Origin: CAYRTV01 sp964505785
Lineage (GTDB): Bacteria; Acidobacteriota; Aminicenantia; Aminicenantales; Aminicenantaceae
Length of the DNA stretch: 29,692 nt
NCBI GenBank assembly: GCA_964505785.1
Contig: CAZDJZ010000028.1
Coordinates: 1-29,692 of the forward strand
Direction: 5' to 3'
Part shown: positions 8,278 through 16,630 of the stretch, piece after piece
Numbering within the stretch: position 1 is the first letter of the stretch
Layout of the letters: the number at the start of each line of letters is the position of its first letter
The notes under the pieces: generated by a model
Database searches by the model: none
The model's input: the letters and a program-made list of their open reading frames with translations, nothing else
Told to the model about the DNA's origin: nothing
Position numbers and translations under genes: made by a program

Positions 8278-10881
8278 ATGTTAAACTGGTTTATACAAAA
8301 AATATTCGGAACTAAAAATGAACGGGACTTAAAAAAACTGCAGCCCTATGCTGTTGCCGTTAATGAACTCGAACCCCGCATCCGGGAATTGAGTGATCAG
8401 CAATTAAAAGCCAAAACCCCGGAATTCAAACAAAAAATAGAGCAAGGCGCGAACCTGGACGATATTTTGATTGAAGCGTTTGCCGTTGTCCGGGAAGTCG
8501 CCCGCCGGCGGGTGAATATGCGGCATTTTGATGTTCAGCTTATTGGCGGCGTGGTCCTGCACCAAGGAACAATCGCAGAGATGAAAACCGGGGAAGGAAA
8601 AACCCTGGTTGCCACTCTCCCCGCCTATCTCAATGCCCTTGAAGGCAAAGGAGTCCACCTGGTAACAGTCAATGATTACCTGGCCAAGCGGGACACCGAG
8701 TGGATGGGCCCGATTTATAACGGTCTGGGCTTGAGTGTAGGCGCTATTCAGCATGACATGGATGAAAGGAACCGGCAGGAAGCGTACCATAGCGATATAA
8801 CCTATGGAACAAATAATGAGTTTGGATTCGATTACCTTCGGGATAATATGAAATTCCGGCTCTCCGACCTTGTGCAGCCCCGGCATAACTATGCCATTGT
8901 GGACGAAGTGGACAGTATCCTTATCGACGAAGCCAGAACCCCGCTTATTATTTCCGGACCAACCGAAGAATCCACATCCATCTATTACAAAGTTGACGGA
9001 TTGATCAGAAAGCTGCACCCGGAAAAACACTTTAAGGTAGAGGAAAAAACCCGGACTGTGGTTTTGACCGAAGAAGGTGTCGCTGAAGCGGAAAAACAGC
9101 TGAAAGTTGAAAACCTTTATGACCTGGCGCATATGAATTTGATCCATGCCATAAATCAAGCCTTGAAAGCCCATTATCTTTTCCGGAAAGACGTTGATTA
9201 TATGATCAAAGAGGGCAAGGTGGTCATTGTCGATGAATTTACCGGCCGCTTGATGCCGGGCCGGCGTTACAGTGACGGCTTGCATCAGGCCTTGGAAGCA
9301 AAAGAAAAAGTACGCATCGAAGCTGAATATCAAACGTTGGCTTCAGTTACATTCCAAAATTATTTCCGGATGTATGATAAATTAGCCGGAATGACCGGAA
9401 CCGCTGTTACGGAAGCCCCGGAATTTCATTCCATTTATAATCTGGATGTAGTTGTGGTTCCCACCAATAAACCTTTAATCCGGAAAGAATACGATGATTC
9501 AATATTTCGCAGCGCCGAAGAAAAATGGAATGCGGTATCCGCGGAAATACTGGAAAATCATGAAAAAGGCCGGCCGGTACTGGTCGGCACCGTTTCCATT
9601 GAAAAATCCGAACATTTAAGCACCCTGCTTCGAAAAAGAAAGATAAAGCATAATGTTCTCAATGCAAAATATCATGAAATGGAAGCCAAAATCATCGCTC
9701 AGGCAGGACGAACAGGTTCCGTCACCATCGCAACCAATATGGCCGGGCGCGGAGTGGATATCCTGCTTGGGGGAAATCCGGAATTCATGGCGCGGGATGA
9801 AATAAGCAAAAAAGGACTTGATCCCGCCGATCCCCCTGAAAATGAATGGAATACAGCTTTAGATAAGGCCAAGGCAATCACACAAAAAGAAAAGGAGGCA
9901 GTGCTTTCCCTGGGAGGGATGCATATCATAGGCACAGAACGGCATGAAGCCCGTCGTATTGACAACCAGCTGCGGGGGCGCTCGGGCCGCCAGGGAGATC
10001 CGGGATCATCCCGCTTCTACCTTTCACTGGAAGATGACTTGATGCGGATTTTCGGAAGTGAACGTATTTCCGGATTGATGAGTCGGGTCGGCATGCAGGA
10101 GAATGTCCCGATTGAACACAAAATGGTCAGCCGTGCTATTGAACGGGCCCAGAAACAGGTCGAAGCTCAAAACTTTTTGATCCGGAAACATTTACTTGAA
10201 TATGATGACGTCATGAATAAGCAGCGGGAATCTGTCTATACCCTCAGGCGGGAAATCCTTCAGGGGAAAGACATGAAGGAATATATCCGTGAATTGGTGG
10301 ATTCCCTCCGTGAATGGATCATGGAAAACCATACCCCTCAGAATGATTCCCCCGACGACTGGGATATCGAAGGATTTAATAAGGCGTTCCACGCCCAATT
10401 CGGCATAGAAGCCAATGAGCTGGACATCGATTGGGATACGGTCAACTACCCTGCTCTGCAGGAAAAAATGGATGAAACGCTGAAAAAAGCATATGAAGAA
10501 AAAGAGCGGATTTTATCCTCACAGCGCATGCGGGAGTTTGAGCGGGTCATCATGCTCCAAATCATTGATTCTCAGTGGAAAGACCATCTTCTGGCCATGG
10601 ACCATTTAAAAGAAGGCATCGGACTTCGTGGATATGGGCAGCGTGATCCCCTGGTCGAATACAAAAAAGAAAGTTATAACATCTATCAGGCCATGATGGA
10701 CCGGATCGAAGAAGAAACCATTAAATACCTCTATCTTCTCCATCCTGTAGAAGAAAATGAAATGCCGGAAAGAAAAGAACAGGAAATGTATTACCGTCAG
10801 CCAGGCAATGCTCCGGCACCAAAAAGTAAAAAAGCAAGATCCGTTATTCCCAAAAAAAGAAAAAAGAAAAAAAGGAAGTAA
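8278..10881 (+). CDS. secA: Preprotein translocase ATPase SecA
   Basis: SecA is the ATP-driven motor that pushes unfolded preproteins through SecYEG. Its 867 aa hold NBD1 with Walker A MKTGEGKT near 102-109 and DEVD near 210, the preprotein cross-linking domain, NBD2 with NMAGRGVDI and the GRSGRQGDPGSSRFYLSLEDDLM motif, then the helical scaffold/wing with QWKDHLLAMDHLKEGIGLRGY. The usual C-terminal zinc-binding SecB-interaction motif (CxCxnCH/C) is missing. The protein instead ends in a lysine/arginine tail (KKRKKKKRK), so a lipid- or ribosome-binding tail is more likely than SecB docking. guaB follows after 15 bp. Confidence 0.98.
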   Translation: MLNWFIQKIFGTKNERDLKKLQPYAVAVNELEPRIRELSDQQLKAKTPEFKQKIEQGANLDDILIEAFAVVREVARRRVNMRHFDVQLIGGVVLHQGTIAEMKTGEGKTLVATLPAYLNALEGKGVHLVTVNDYLAKRDTEWMGPIYNGLGLSVGAIQHDMDERNRQEAYHSDITYGTNNEFGFDYLRDNMKFRLSDLVQPRHNYAIVDEVDSILIDEARTPLIISGPTEESTSIYYKVDGLIRKLHPEKHFKVEEKTRTVVLTEEGVAEAEKQLKVENLYDLAHMNLIHAINQALKAHYLFRKDVDYMIKEGKVVIVDEFTGRLMPGRRYSDGLHQALEAKEKVRIEAEYQTLASVTFQNYFRMYDKLAGMTGTAVTEAPEFHSIYNLDVVVVPTNKPLIRKEYDDSIFRSAEEKWNAVSAEILENHEKGRPVLVGTVSIEKSEHLSTLLRKRKIKHNVLNAKYHEMEAKIIAQAGRTGSVTIATNMAGRGVDILLGGNPEFMARDEISKKGLDPADPPENEWNTALDKAKAITQKEKEAVLSLGGMHIIGTERHEARRIDNQLRGRSGRQGDPGSSRFYLSLEDDLMRIFGSERISGLMSRVGMQENVPIEHKMVSRAIERAQKQVEAQNFLIRKHLLEYDDVMNKQRESVYTLRREILQGKDMKEYIRELVDSLREWIMENHTPQNDSPDDWDIEGFNKAFHAQFGIEANELDIDWDTVNYPALQEKMDETLKKAYEEKERILSSQRMREFERVIMLQIIDSQWKDHLLAMDHLKEGIGLRGYGQRDPLVEYKKESYNIYQAMMDRIEEETIKYLYLLHPVEENEMPERKEQEMYYRQPGNAPAPKSKKARSVIPKKRKKKKRK

Positions 10882-10896
10882 TTCCGGGAGGAATCA

Positions 10897-12360
10897 ATGC
10901 TGGATAATAAAATAAAGGAAGGCCTGACATTTGACGATGTTCTCATCCTGCCGGCTAAATCCAATGTGATTCCGGCAAACGCAGACGTATCTACCCGCCT
11001 GACCCGTAACATTACCCTGTCCATACCAGTGCTCAGCTCAGCCATGGATACTGTTACGGAATCCCGCATGGCGATTGCAATGGCTCAGCAGGGCGGCATC
11101 GGCATCATCCACAGAAATATGTCTATCGAGCGGCAAAAAGAAGAAATTGATAAAGTCAAGCGGCATGAAAGCGGCATGATCGTAGACCCCATAACCATGC
11201 GTCCCCGCAATAAAATCTATGAAGCCAAAGAGGCTATGAACAAATATAAAATTTCCGGACTGCCCATTACCGATGATAACAATAAATTGGTCGGGATTCT
11301 TACCAGCCGGGATATTCGTTTTGAAACCCGGCTTAATATTCCTATTGAAGCAGTGATGACCAAGGATTTGATCACAGTGCCGCTGGGCACTTCCCTGAAA
11401 GAGGCTGAAAAGTTATTTCATAAACACAAGATTGAAAAAATCATGATGGTGGATGAAAATTACACTCTTAAAGGACTGATCACCTATAAAGATATTTTAA
11501 AAAGAATTCAATACCCCCACGCATCCAAAGATAAACTGGGGCGGCTGAGAGTCGGAGCCGCCATCGGTGTTTCCGAAAGTGAAACCGAGCGCGCCGACGC
11601 GCTGGCTGAAGTCCATTGCGACGTTCTCGTTATTGACACCGCCCACGGCCATTCACAAAAAGTGCTGGATCAAGTAAAGCTTATCCGGAAAAAATTTCCG
11701 AAACAGGACATAATCGCCGGAAATATCGGGACATCTCAAGCAGCCGAGGATTTGGTTGCACTGGGTGTCGACGCACTTAAAGTGGGAGTCGGGCCTGGAT
11801 CCATCTGCACCACCCGCGTGATTTCCGGAGCGGGAATCCCGCAGATAACGGCTATATCAGATGTATATAAGATCACGCAAACGTGTGATGTTCCTCTGAT
11901 TGCGGACGGAGGAATAAAATATTCAGGAGATATAACCAAAGCCATCGCTGCCGGAGCAGATTCAGTTATGATCGGCAACCTCTTGGCGGGAACAAACGAA
12001 TCCCCAGGGGAAGTCGTGATCTACCAAGGCCGGTCTTACAAGACTTATCGCGGAATGGGCTCCCTGGAAGCAATGCGGGAAGGCGGCAGCGACAGGTACT
12101 TTCAGGACCGGTCCCAGGGAGCTGATAAGCTGGTCCCTGAAGGCATAGAAGGCCGCGTCCCCAACAAGGGCAGTGCTTCACATATCGTTCAAATGCTGGT
12201 GGGCGGCCTGAAATCCGGAATGGGCTATGCAGGAAGCCGGACGATTTCAGATCTAAAGAAAAACGGCAGCTTCATCAAAATAACACCCGCCGGCGTACGG
12301 GAAAGCCATGTCCATGACGTGGTCATTACAAAAGAAGCCCCCAACTACCATTTAGAATGA
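10897..12360 (+). CDS. guaB: Inosine-5'-monophosphate dehydrogenase
   Basis: IMP dehydrogenase catalyses IMP + NAD+ to XMP, the committing step of GMP synthesis. It is 487 aa, the typical length. The N-terminal barrel part begins GLTFDDVLILPA. Two CBS domains occupy about residues 95-210 (ISGLPITDDNNKLVGILTSRD and IEKIMMVDENYTLKGLIT). The barrel resumes with the catalytic loop GSICTTRV, Cys304, and the IMP-binding DGGIKYSGD and MIGNLLAGT segments, followed by the flap YRGMGSLEAM. A clear SD (GGGAGG) precedes the ATG. It lies 15 bp after secA and is probably co-transcribed with it. Confidence 0.98.
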   Translation: MLDNKIKEGLTFDDVLILPAKSNVIPANADVSTRLTRNITLSIPVLSSAMDTVTESRMAIAMAQQGGIGIIHRNMSIERQKEEIDKVKRHESGMIVDPITMRPRNKIYEAKEAMNKYKISGLPITDDNNKLVGILTSRDIRFETRLNIPIEAVMTKDLITVPLGTSLKEAEKLFHKHKIEKIMMVDENYTLKGLITYKDILKRIQYPHASKDKLGRLRVGAAIGVSESETERADALAEVHCDVLVIDTAHGHSQKVLDQVKLIRKKFPKQDIIAGNIGTSQAAEDLVALGVDALKVGVGPGSICTTRVISGAGIPQITAISDVYKITQTCDVPLIADGGIKYSGDITKAIAAGADSVMIGNLLAGTNESPGEVVIYQGRSYKTYRGMGSLEAMREGGSDRYFQDRSQGADKLVPEGIEGRVPNKGSASHIVQMLVGGLKSGMGYAGSRTISDLKKNGSFIKITPAGVRESHVHDVVITKEAPNYHLE

Positions 12361-12379
12361 TACGTTTCACTTCTGTTGA

Positions 12380-12850
12380 TTAAGCCGTATTTAGTTCCAG
12401 CTCAGACCCCCGCAGGCAATAATAACCGTTTTTAAGACCCATCTCCTGATAAACCGGACATTGCTGGCAGTTACAGCCTTTCTCTTCCTCTATCACATCG
12501 CTTCGGCCTGCCAGGGCATGGCAGAAGCCGTTTTCAGTTTCTTCTGCGACATATGTCGGGCAATCCCTGCAAATACATTTTTCTTGGACCATGGGAAGTT
12601 TTTCTTCGAACTCAACGATCATGCCTTCCGCTTCTTCTTCCGTTTTCCCCTGCTTTTCCATAAGCAACTGTTTGATCTTTTCCCTTTGCGTCATGATTTC
12701 TTCCGGCGCCTCTGCAGCCGGTTTCTGCTTGGCCGCTGTCACCTCAGCCGGAGCATCCTCTTCCTGCGCACAGGAAGTCAGGCCAAAATATGCCAAGATC
12801 ATTCCGCAAATTCCACAACCGCTTTTTTCGAAAAAATCACGTCTCTTCAT
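12380..12850 (-). CDS. Cys-rich lipoprotein with two CxCxxCPxY modules (DUF2769-like)
   Basis: Function unknown. The 156-aa protein begins MKRRDFFEKSGC, resembling a twin-arginine signal, and continues to a lipobox LTSC (Cys27), so it is probably an exported lipoprotein. An Ala/Glu/Pro linker and a charged helical segment follow. The C-terminal third holds two similar modules: CICRDCPTY...NGFCHA (about 92-115) and CNCQQCPVY...NGYYCLRG (about 126-148). Such four-Cys modules recall DUF2769 proteins of anaerobes and may bind Fe-S or zinc. The gene has a very strong own promoter and SD (GGAGGG). It is convergent with guaB, separated by only 19 bp. Confidence 0.75.
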   Translation of the reverse strand: MKRRDFFEKSGCGICGMILAYFGLTSCAQEEDAPAEVTAAKQKPAAEAPEEIMTQREKIKQLLMEKQGKTEEEAEGMIVEFEEKLPMVQEKCICRDCPTYVAEETENGFCHALAGRSDVIEEEKGCNCQQCPVYQEMGLKNGYYCLRGSELELNTA

Positions 12851-12869
12851 TTATTCCCTCCTGCATTTT

Positions 12870-12898
12870 AATATATTCGGATAATATTAAACTGTCAA
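12870..12898 (-). promoter_or_regulatory. Strong sigma70-type promoter of the Cys-rich lipoprotein
   Basis: Minus-strand TTGACA (12893-12898), 17-bp spacer, TATATT (12870-12875). It lies 20 nt upstream of the ATG at 12850, with GGAGGG between. Confidence 0.7.
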
Positions 12899-12990
12899 TA
12901 ACCAAAAGATAAATTTGCCGCCGCCTCTATGACAGAATAATAAATATTTGCTATGATACAAAGTAAAGATGAAAATTGCAGTGACTTGTT

Positions 12991-13069
12991 TAGCCTGGAT
13001 TATTCATGGGCCGGGATCACCGCGAATGCGAAGCACTCCGGTAAAGGAGTGGTACTTCCCGGCATTCAT
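12991..13069 (-). repeat. Short rearranged copy of the MITE-like element (copy D)
   Basis: It begins TAGCCTGGATTATTCA (12991-13006), the terminal motif of the family. A hairpin follows: GCCGGGA (13010-13016) with TCCCGGC (13057-13063) and an inner CACTCC (13034-13039) with GGAGTG (13046-13051). The words GAAGTACCAC and GCATTCGCGGTGA, seen on the minus strand, are shared with the copies at 1755 and 18061. It lies directly before the SD of the peptidyl-prolyl isomerase gene and may form part of its leader. Confidence 0.55.
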
Positions 13070-13085
13070 AAGGATGGAGAAGTAA

Positions 13086-14102
13086 ATGAAAAAAGCAATA
13101 CCAGCGCTTATCATTATCACCATTTCAATAGTATTTTTTGCGCAGACCTTATTCAGTGATGGAATCTATGCTGAATTCCATACCACCAAAGGGGAATTTG
13201 TGATAGAACTGGAATTTAAAAAAGTCCCCATGACTGTTGCAAACTTTATCGGACTGGCGGAAGGGACCATAAAAAATAATGAGACCGAGCCGGGTGAGCC
13301 TTTTTTTGAAGGCAAAACCATGCATATCAATCCGGGTAAGTTCGTCCATTTCGGATACGTGAGCAATGCGAAATGGCTGGGATATGATTTTCCTGATGAG
13401 TTTCATCCGGATCTCACACATGATGAAGCCGGTGCGGTTTCCATGTATAACACCTTGTCTCATTCCAATTCAAGCATTGTTTGTATCGATTTAAAAGCCA
13501 TGCCCGAAAATAATGAAAAATTTCCGGTCTTCGGGCGGATTATTGAAGGCATGGATGTGGTCCGGGAAATTGTCAATTTAGACAAGATCAACAGCATCAA
13601 AATCATTCGAGTTGGAGATGAGGCGCAAAATTTTCCCAGTACGCATCAGGCGTTCGAAAATTTAGTTCAAAATAAGACCCATCAATTGAACCAGGAACAA
13701 AAGCAGCAAGCCCTTAAAGAAATGACCAAGGCGTCGGCCCGCTGGCCCGGCTTGAAATCCACACCATCCGGGCTTATGTTTAAAATTCTGGAACCGGGAA
13801 CAGGAGAGAAACTGCAGGACGGAATGACAGTCAACGCGGACTATGAAATCCGTCTGCTGAACGGGAAAGTTGTCGGAGGGGAAAGGGGCAAACCTGCCAA
13901 AGTCATGGTGGGAAACCGCTTCATGATAAAAGGCTGGGCAGAAGCTTTACCCGACATGCGTGTCGGAGAAAGACGGCTGCTGGTGATTCCCCCGCATTTA
14001 TCTTACGGACATAAAGGCTTGCGTCCTATGGAAATCTATCCGGGAGCCGTTCTTATATTTGATATTAAAATTCTGGAAATCCTGGAAGAAAAAAAGGAGT
14101 AG
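13086..14102 (+). CDS. Exported cyclophilin-FKBP fusion (peptidyl-prolyl isomerase)
   Basis: This 338-aa protein joins two unrelated prolyl-isomerase folds. A signal peptide or N-terminal anchor (1-24) leads to a cyclophilin domain at about 27-185 (AEFHTTKGEFVIEL, TVANFIGLAEG, FPVFGRIIEGMDVV). A helical linker (about 190-222, Gln/Lys-rich) leads to an FKBP domain at about 225-335 (FMIKGWAEALPDMRVGERRL, IPPHLSYG, YPGAVLIFDIKIL). The cyclophilin active site looks lost: the usual FHRVI..FMIQGG stretch reads MHINPGKFVHFG, and the GSQFFI strand reads SSIVCI. The FKBP core is better kept, with the Trp of the binding floor present, so isomerase activity probably rests there. SD GGAG lies at 13076-13079. 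Confidence 0.85.
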   Translation: MKKAIPALIIITISIVFFAQTLFSDGIYAEFHTTKGEFVIELEFKKVPMTVANFIGLAEGTIKNNETEPGEPFFEGKTMHINPGKFVHFGYVSNAKWLGYDFPDEFHPDLTHDEAGAVSMYNTLSHSNSSIVCIDLKAMPENNEKFPVFGRIIEGMDVVREIVNLDKINSIKIIRVGDEAQNFPSTHQAFENLVQNKTHQLNQEQKQQALKEMTKASARWPGLKSTPSGLMFKILEPGTGEKLQDGMTVNADYEIRLLNGKVVGGERGKPAKVMVGNRFMIKGWAEALPDMRVGERRLLVIPPHLSYGHKGLRPMEIYPGAVLIFDIKILEILEEKKE

Positions 14103-14177
14103 TTACATCGCAACAGGGAAAACGTTGTTCTCCCGAATAGTGAAGAGTAAAGAGAAATTTAGTTAAAAGTTAAAAGT

Positions 14178-14227
14178 GACAGCGGAGCTGTCATCCTGAG
14201 CGAAGCGAAGGATCTCAGGCTGCTTCG
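14178..14227. repeat. Dispersed palindromic repeat, TGTCATCCTGAG family (copy 3)
   Basis: ACAGCGGAGCTGTCATCCTGAG, split here as ACAGC-GGA-GCTGT plus TCATCCTGAG, followed by CGAAGCGAAGGATCTCAGG. It is framed on both sides by GTAAAGAGTAAAGAGAAAT microsatellite. These tracts and the 9-bp array at 14291 fill the 344-bp gap 14103-14446, which has no supportable gene. Confidence 0.7.
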
Positions 14228-14290
14228 TTTGGTAAAGAGTAAAGAGAAATCAAAAATAAACCAAAGCCGGCTATTGAAAAGAGTACAAAT

Positions 14291-14445
14291 CGAACAGACT
14301 GAATAGACGGAATAGACTGAACAGACCGAATCGACTTAGACAGACCTAGAAAGACTAAAGGGACGCGATAAACGCAGCGAACGCAATTAACACGAGCGAA
14401 TCGGACCTAATGAATAGACTCGAAGGACCTAGACAGACTTAGAAC
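14291..14445. repeat. Degenerate 9-bp tandem array (GAATAGACT type)
   Basis: Successive 9-mers GAATAGACG, GAATAGACT, GAACAGACC, GAATCGACT are readable from 14301, drifting into GCGATAAAC, GCAGCGAAC, GCAATTAAC and then TAGACAGACT-type units. The 9-bp phase is largely kept while the unit changes. It ends at the panD stop codon. Confidence 0.65.
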
Positions 14446-14446
14446 A

Positions 14447-14806
14447 TTAGCTGTTTATTTTTTTGATTCGATTATCCTCATCCACAATCACGATCAGCGG
14501 CATGTAGAAATCCGATTCATCCTCCTCCATGATTCCATATGAAACAATGATCAGCCTGTCCCCTGCCTTGGCTTTTCGGGCGGCCGCACCATTGACGCCG
14601 ACAATTCCGCTGTCCCGCTCTCCCTTTATCAGATATGTAATGAACCTTTCTCCATTAGAAATATTATATACATGAATCTGCTCATATGGAGCCATATCCG
14701 CTTCCTTCATCAACGTTTCATCCAGAGTCAAGCTGCCCTGGTATTCAATATTTGTTTCTTTAACACGGGCATCATGAACTTTCGATTTAAGCATTATACG
14801 CCGCAT
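14447..14806 (-). CDS. panD: Aspartate 1-decarboxylase precursor
   Basis: PanD is a pyruvoyl enzyme that decarboxylates L-aspartate to beta-alanine for pantothenate. The proenzyme self-cleaves at Gly24-Ser25, visible as YQGS at 22-25. Ser25 becomes the pyruvoyl group, and the standard numbering supports the start at 14806. The body shows the family sequence YEQIHVYNISNGERFITY and GVNGAAARKAKAGDRLIIVSYG. Length 119 aa is typical. AGGAG 9 nt upstream serves as SD. It is the last gene of the dNK-panBCD run and lies 15 bp after panC. Confidence 0.97.
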   Translation of the reverse strand: MRRIMLKSKVHDARVKETNIEYQGSLTLDETLMKEADMAPYEQIHVYNISNGERFITYLIKGERDSGIVGVNGAAARKAKAGDRLIIVSYGIMEEDESDFYMPLIVIVDEDNRIKKINS

Positions 14807-14821
14807 AATTTATTTCTCCTA

Positions 14822-15664
14822 TCAGATTAATATATTATCAATCAAACGGGTTTTATCTATAAAAACCGCTAAGGCAATCAAAGTCCGGCCCGGTTGGATC
14901 AGGCCGATGGCCTCCAGCGTTTCAGAGTCAACAACAGCAGCATACTCAAGACGGGAAAGGGGTTCACGTTCAATTACATGCCGGATCATAGATTCAACAC
15001 GGGCAGCATCCCTTTCTCCATCCATAACAGCTTGATTTGCTTGCTTGAGACTACGATTCAAACAGAGGGCGGCCTTCCTTTGCCTGGAATCCAAATAGGC
15101 GTTTCGCGAGCTTAATGCCAACCCGTCTTCATCCCGGATAATGGGCATAATCCGCATATCGACATCCATATTCATGTCCCGGACCATCCGTTTTAAAATT
15201 ACGGCTTGCTGAGCGTCTTTTTGACCAAAAAACGCCAAATCCGGCTGAATGATATGAAACAATTTCATAACTACAGTACACACTCCCCTGAAGTGACCCG
15301 GACGCGATGCTCCGCATAACCGGTCCTGCAGCCCCTCGACTTCTACATGTGTCCTGTATCCTTGAGGATACATCTCCTGCGGCTGGACGGTGAAGGCAAA
15401 AGCAACGCCCTCCTGCTGCAGCTGCTTCAAATCCCGGTCCAAGTTGCGCGGATAGCGTTCAAAATCTTCATCCGGCCCGAACTGCCCCGGATTAACAAAA
15501 ATACTCACCACTGTGCAATCCGATTTTTTGACGGCTTCCCGAACCAATGAAAGATGTCCATCGTGAAGGAATCCCATTGTCGGAACCAATCCAATGGATT
15601 TTCCGCCGGACTTCTCTTTTTGGACAGCCGATTTCATCAGCTTGATTCCTTCTATTAATTCCAT
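14822..15664 (-). CDS. panC: Pantothenate synthetase (pantoate-beta-alanine ligase)
   Basis: PanC condenses pantoate with beta-alanine using ATP, via a pantoyl-adenylate. It is 280 aa, the usual length. The ATP-binding HIGH-like motif is in LVPTMGFLHDGHLSLV near 27-42. IFVNPGQFGPDEDFERYPR follows, then FFGQKDAQQAVILKRMVRD and the KMSKS-equivalent region LALSSRNAYL near 185. It starts 14 bp after the panB stop. No good SD is seen, although a TATAAT word occurs in the gap, so coupling to panB or an internal promoter are both possible. Confidence 0.97.
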   Translation of the reverse strand: MELIEGIKLMKSAVQKEKSGGKSIGLVPTMGFLHDGHLSLVREAVKKSDCTVVSIFVNPGQFGPDEDFERYPRNLDRDLKQLQQEGVAFAFTVQPQEMYPQGYRTHVEVEGLQDRLCGASRPGHFRGVCTVVMKLFHIIQPDLAFFGQKDAQQAVILKRMVRDMNMDVDMRIMPIIRDEDGLALSSRNAYLDSRQRKAALCLNRSLKQANQAVMDGERDAARVESMIRHVIEREPLSRLEYAAVVDSETLEAIGLIQPGRTLIALAVFIDKTRLIDNILI

Positions 15665-15678
15665 TTCAGCTAATTATA

Positions 15679-16545
15679 TCACTCTTCATCATGATTCAAA
15701 AACTCACCCATCCGGCCGGGATTATTCAGATGATAGGAATGCTTGTCATCCGGAAATGTTTTTTCTTTCACATCTTGAATGTAATTTTCCACCGCATCTC
15801 CGATCACATCATTCAGCCCCGCATACTGCTTAACAAACTTAGGCAGATATCCATGAGAATAGCCGGCTAAGTCATGGAATACCAATATCTGGCCGTCACA
15901 ATGAGGTCCGGCCCCAATTCCAATGGTGGGAATACTCAATTTCTTAGTGACCTCATCGGCTAACTCGAGGGGAATACATTCCAATACGACAGAAAAGACT
16001 CCGCTTTTCTCCAGCTCCCTGGCTTGATCAAGTATATCGCGCGCTTCCTTCCGGGTTTTTCCACGAACCTGAAACCGTCCCAAATGGTGGATTGATTGAG
16101 GAGTCAAACCGACATGTCCCATTACCGGGATATCGGCTTCAACCAGCGACGAAATAAGTTCCAGCCTTCGCGGAGAAGATCCCTCAATTTTCACGGCTCC
16201 GGCCCTTCCCTCTTGAATAAAACGGCATGCATTTTTTTTGGCCTCCTCCAAAGAGGCATTATAACTGAAAAACGGCATATCTCCGACGACCAAAGCTCTT
16301 TTCGTCCCCCGGGTCACGGCCCGGGTATGATGGATCATCATATCCATAGTAACCGGTATGGTATTGGAATAACCCAAAACCACCATGCCGAGAGAATCTC
16401 CCACCAAAATTAAATCGATTCCTGCATTATCCAATATTTTTGCTGTTGGGAAATCATAAGCAGTCAGTGCGGTTATTTTTTCATGGGTTGATTTTTTCTT
16501 TATCAGGTCCGGAATGGTTACGGGAGATTTATTTTTTTTATTCAT
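15679..16545 (-). CDS. panB: 3-methyl-2-oxobutanoate hydroxymethyltransferase
   Basis: PanB transfers a hydroxymethyl group from methylene-tetrahydrofolate to 2-oxoisovalerate, giving ketopantoate. It is 288 aa, a TIM barrel. Metal-binding and substrate residues are in VGDSLGMVVLGY (about 47-58) and GDMPFFSY. The VKIEGS segment follows, then HVGLTPQS and the catalytic-Glu strand VLECIP near 183. AAAGGA lies upstream as SD. The order panB-panC-panD after a deoxynucleoside kinase resembles clusters known in Geobacter and relatives. panE/ilvC-type reductase is not in the window. Confidence 0.97.
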   Translation of the reverse strand: MNKKNKSPVTIPDLIKKKSTHEKITALTAYDFPTAKILDNAGIDLILVGDSLGMVVLGYSNTIPVTMDMMIHHTRAVTRGTKRALVVGDMPFFSYNASLEEAKKNACRFIQEGRAGAVKIEGSSPRRLELISSLVEADIPVMGHVGLTPQSIHHLGRFQVRGKTRKEARDILDQARELEKSGVFSVVLECIPLELADEVTKKLSIPTIGIGAGPHCDGQILVFHDLAGYSHGYLPKFVKQYAGLNDVIGDAVENYIQDVKEKTFPDDKHSYHLNNPGRMGEFLNHDEE

Positions 16546-16630
16546 GATTTATCCTTTCTCCCCATCCTGCCTCGATTTAATCAGGATTGAGGTAAAGTCT
16601 TCATCCTGGTTTATGAATAAATGAGGCTGT

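Noticed and set aside
12953..13159. Open frame of 68 codons before the isomerase gene
   Set aside because: It consists of the element copy D and the isomerase start region read in another frame. The isomerase has a better SD and homology.
14291..14445. CRISPR array
   Set aside because: Repeats are 9 bp, degenerate and contiguous, with no unique spacers and no cas genes nearby.
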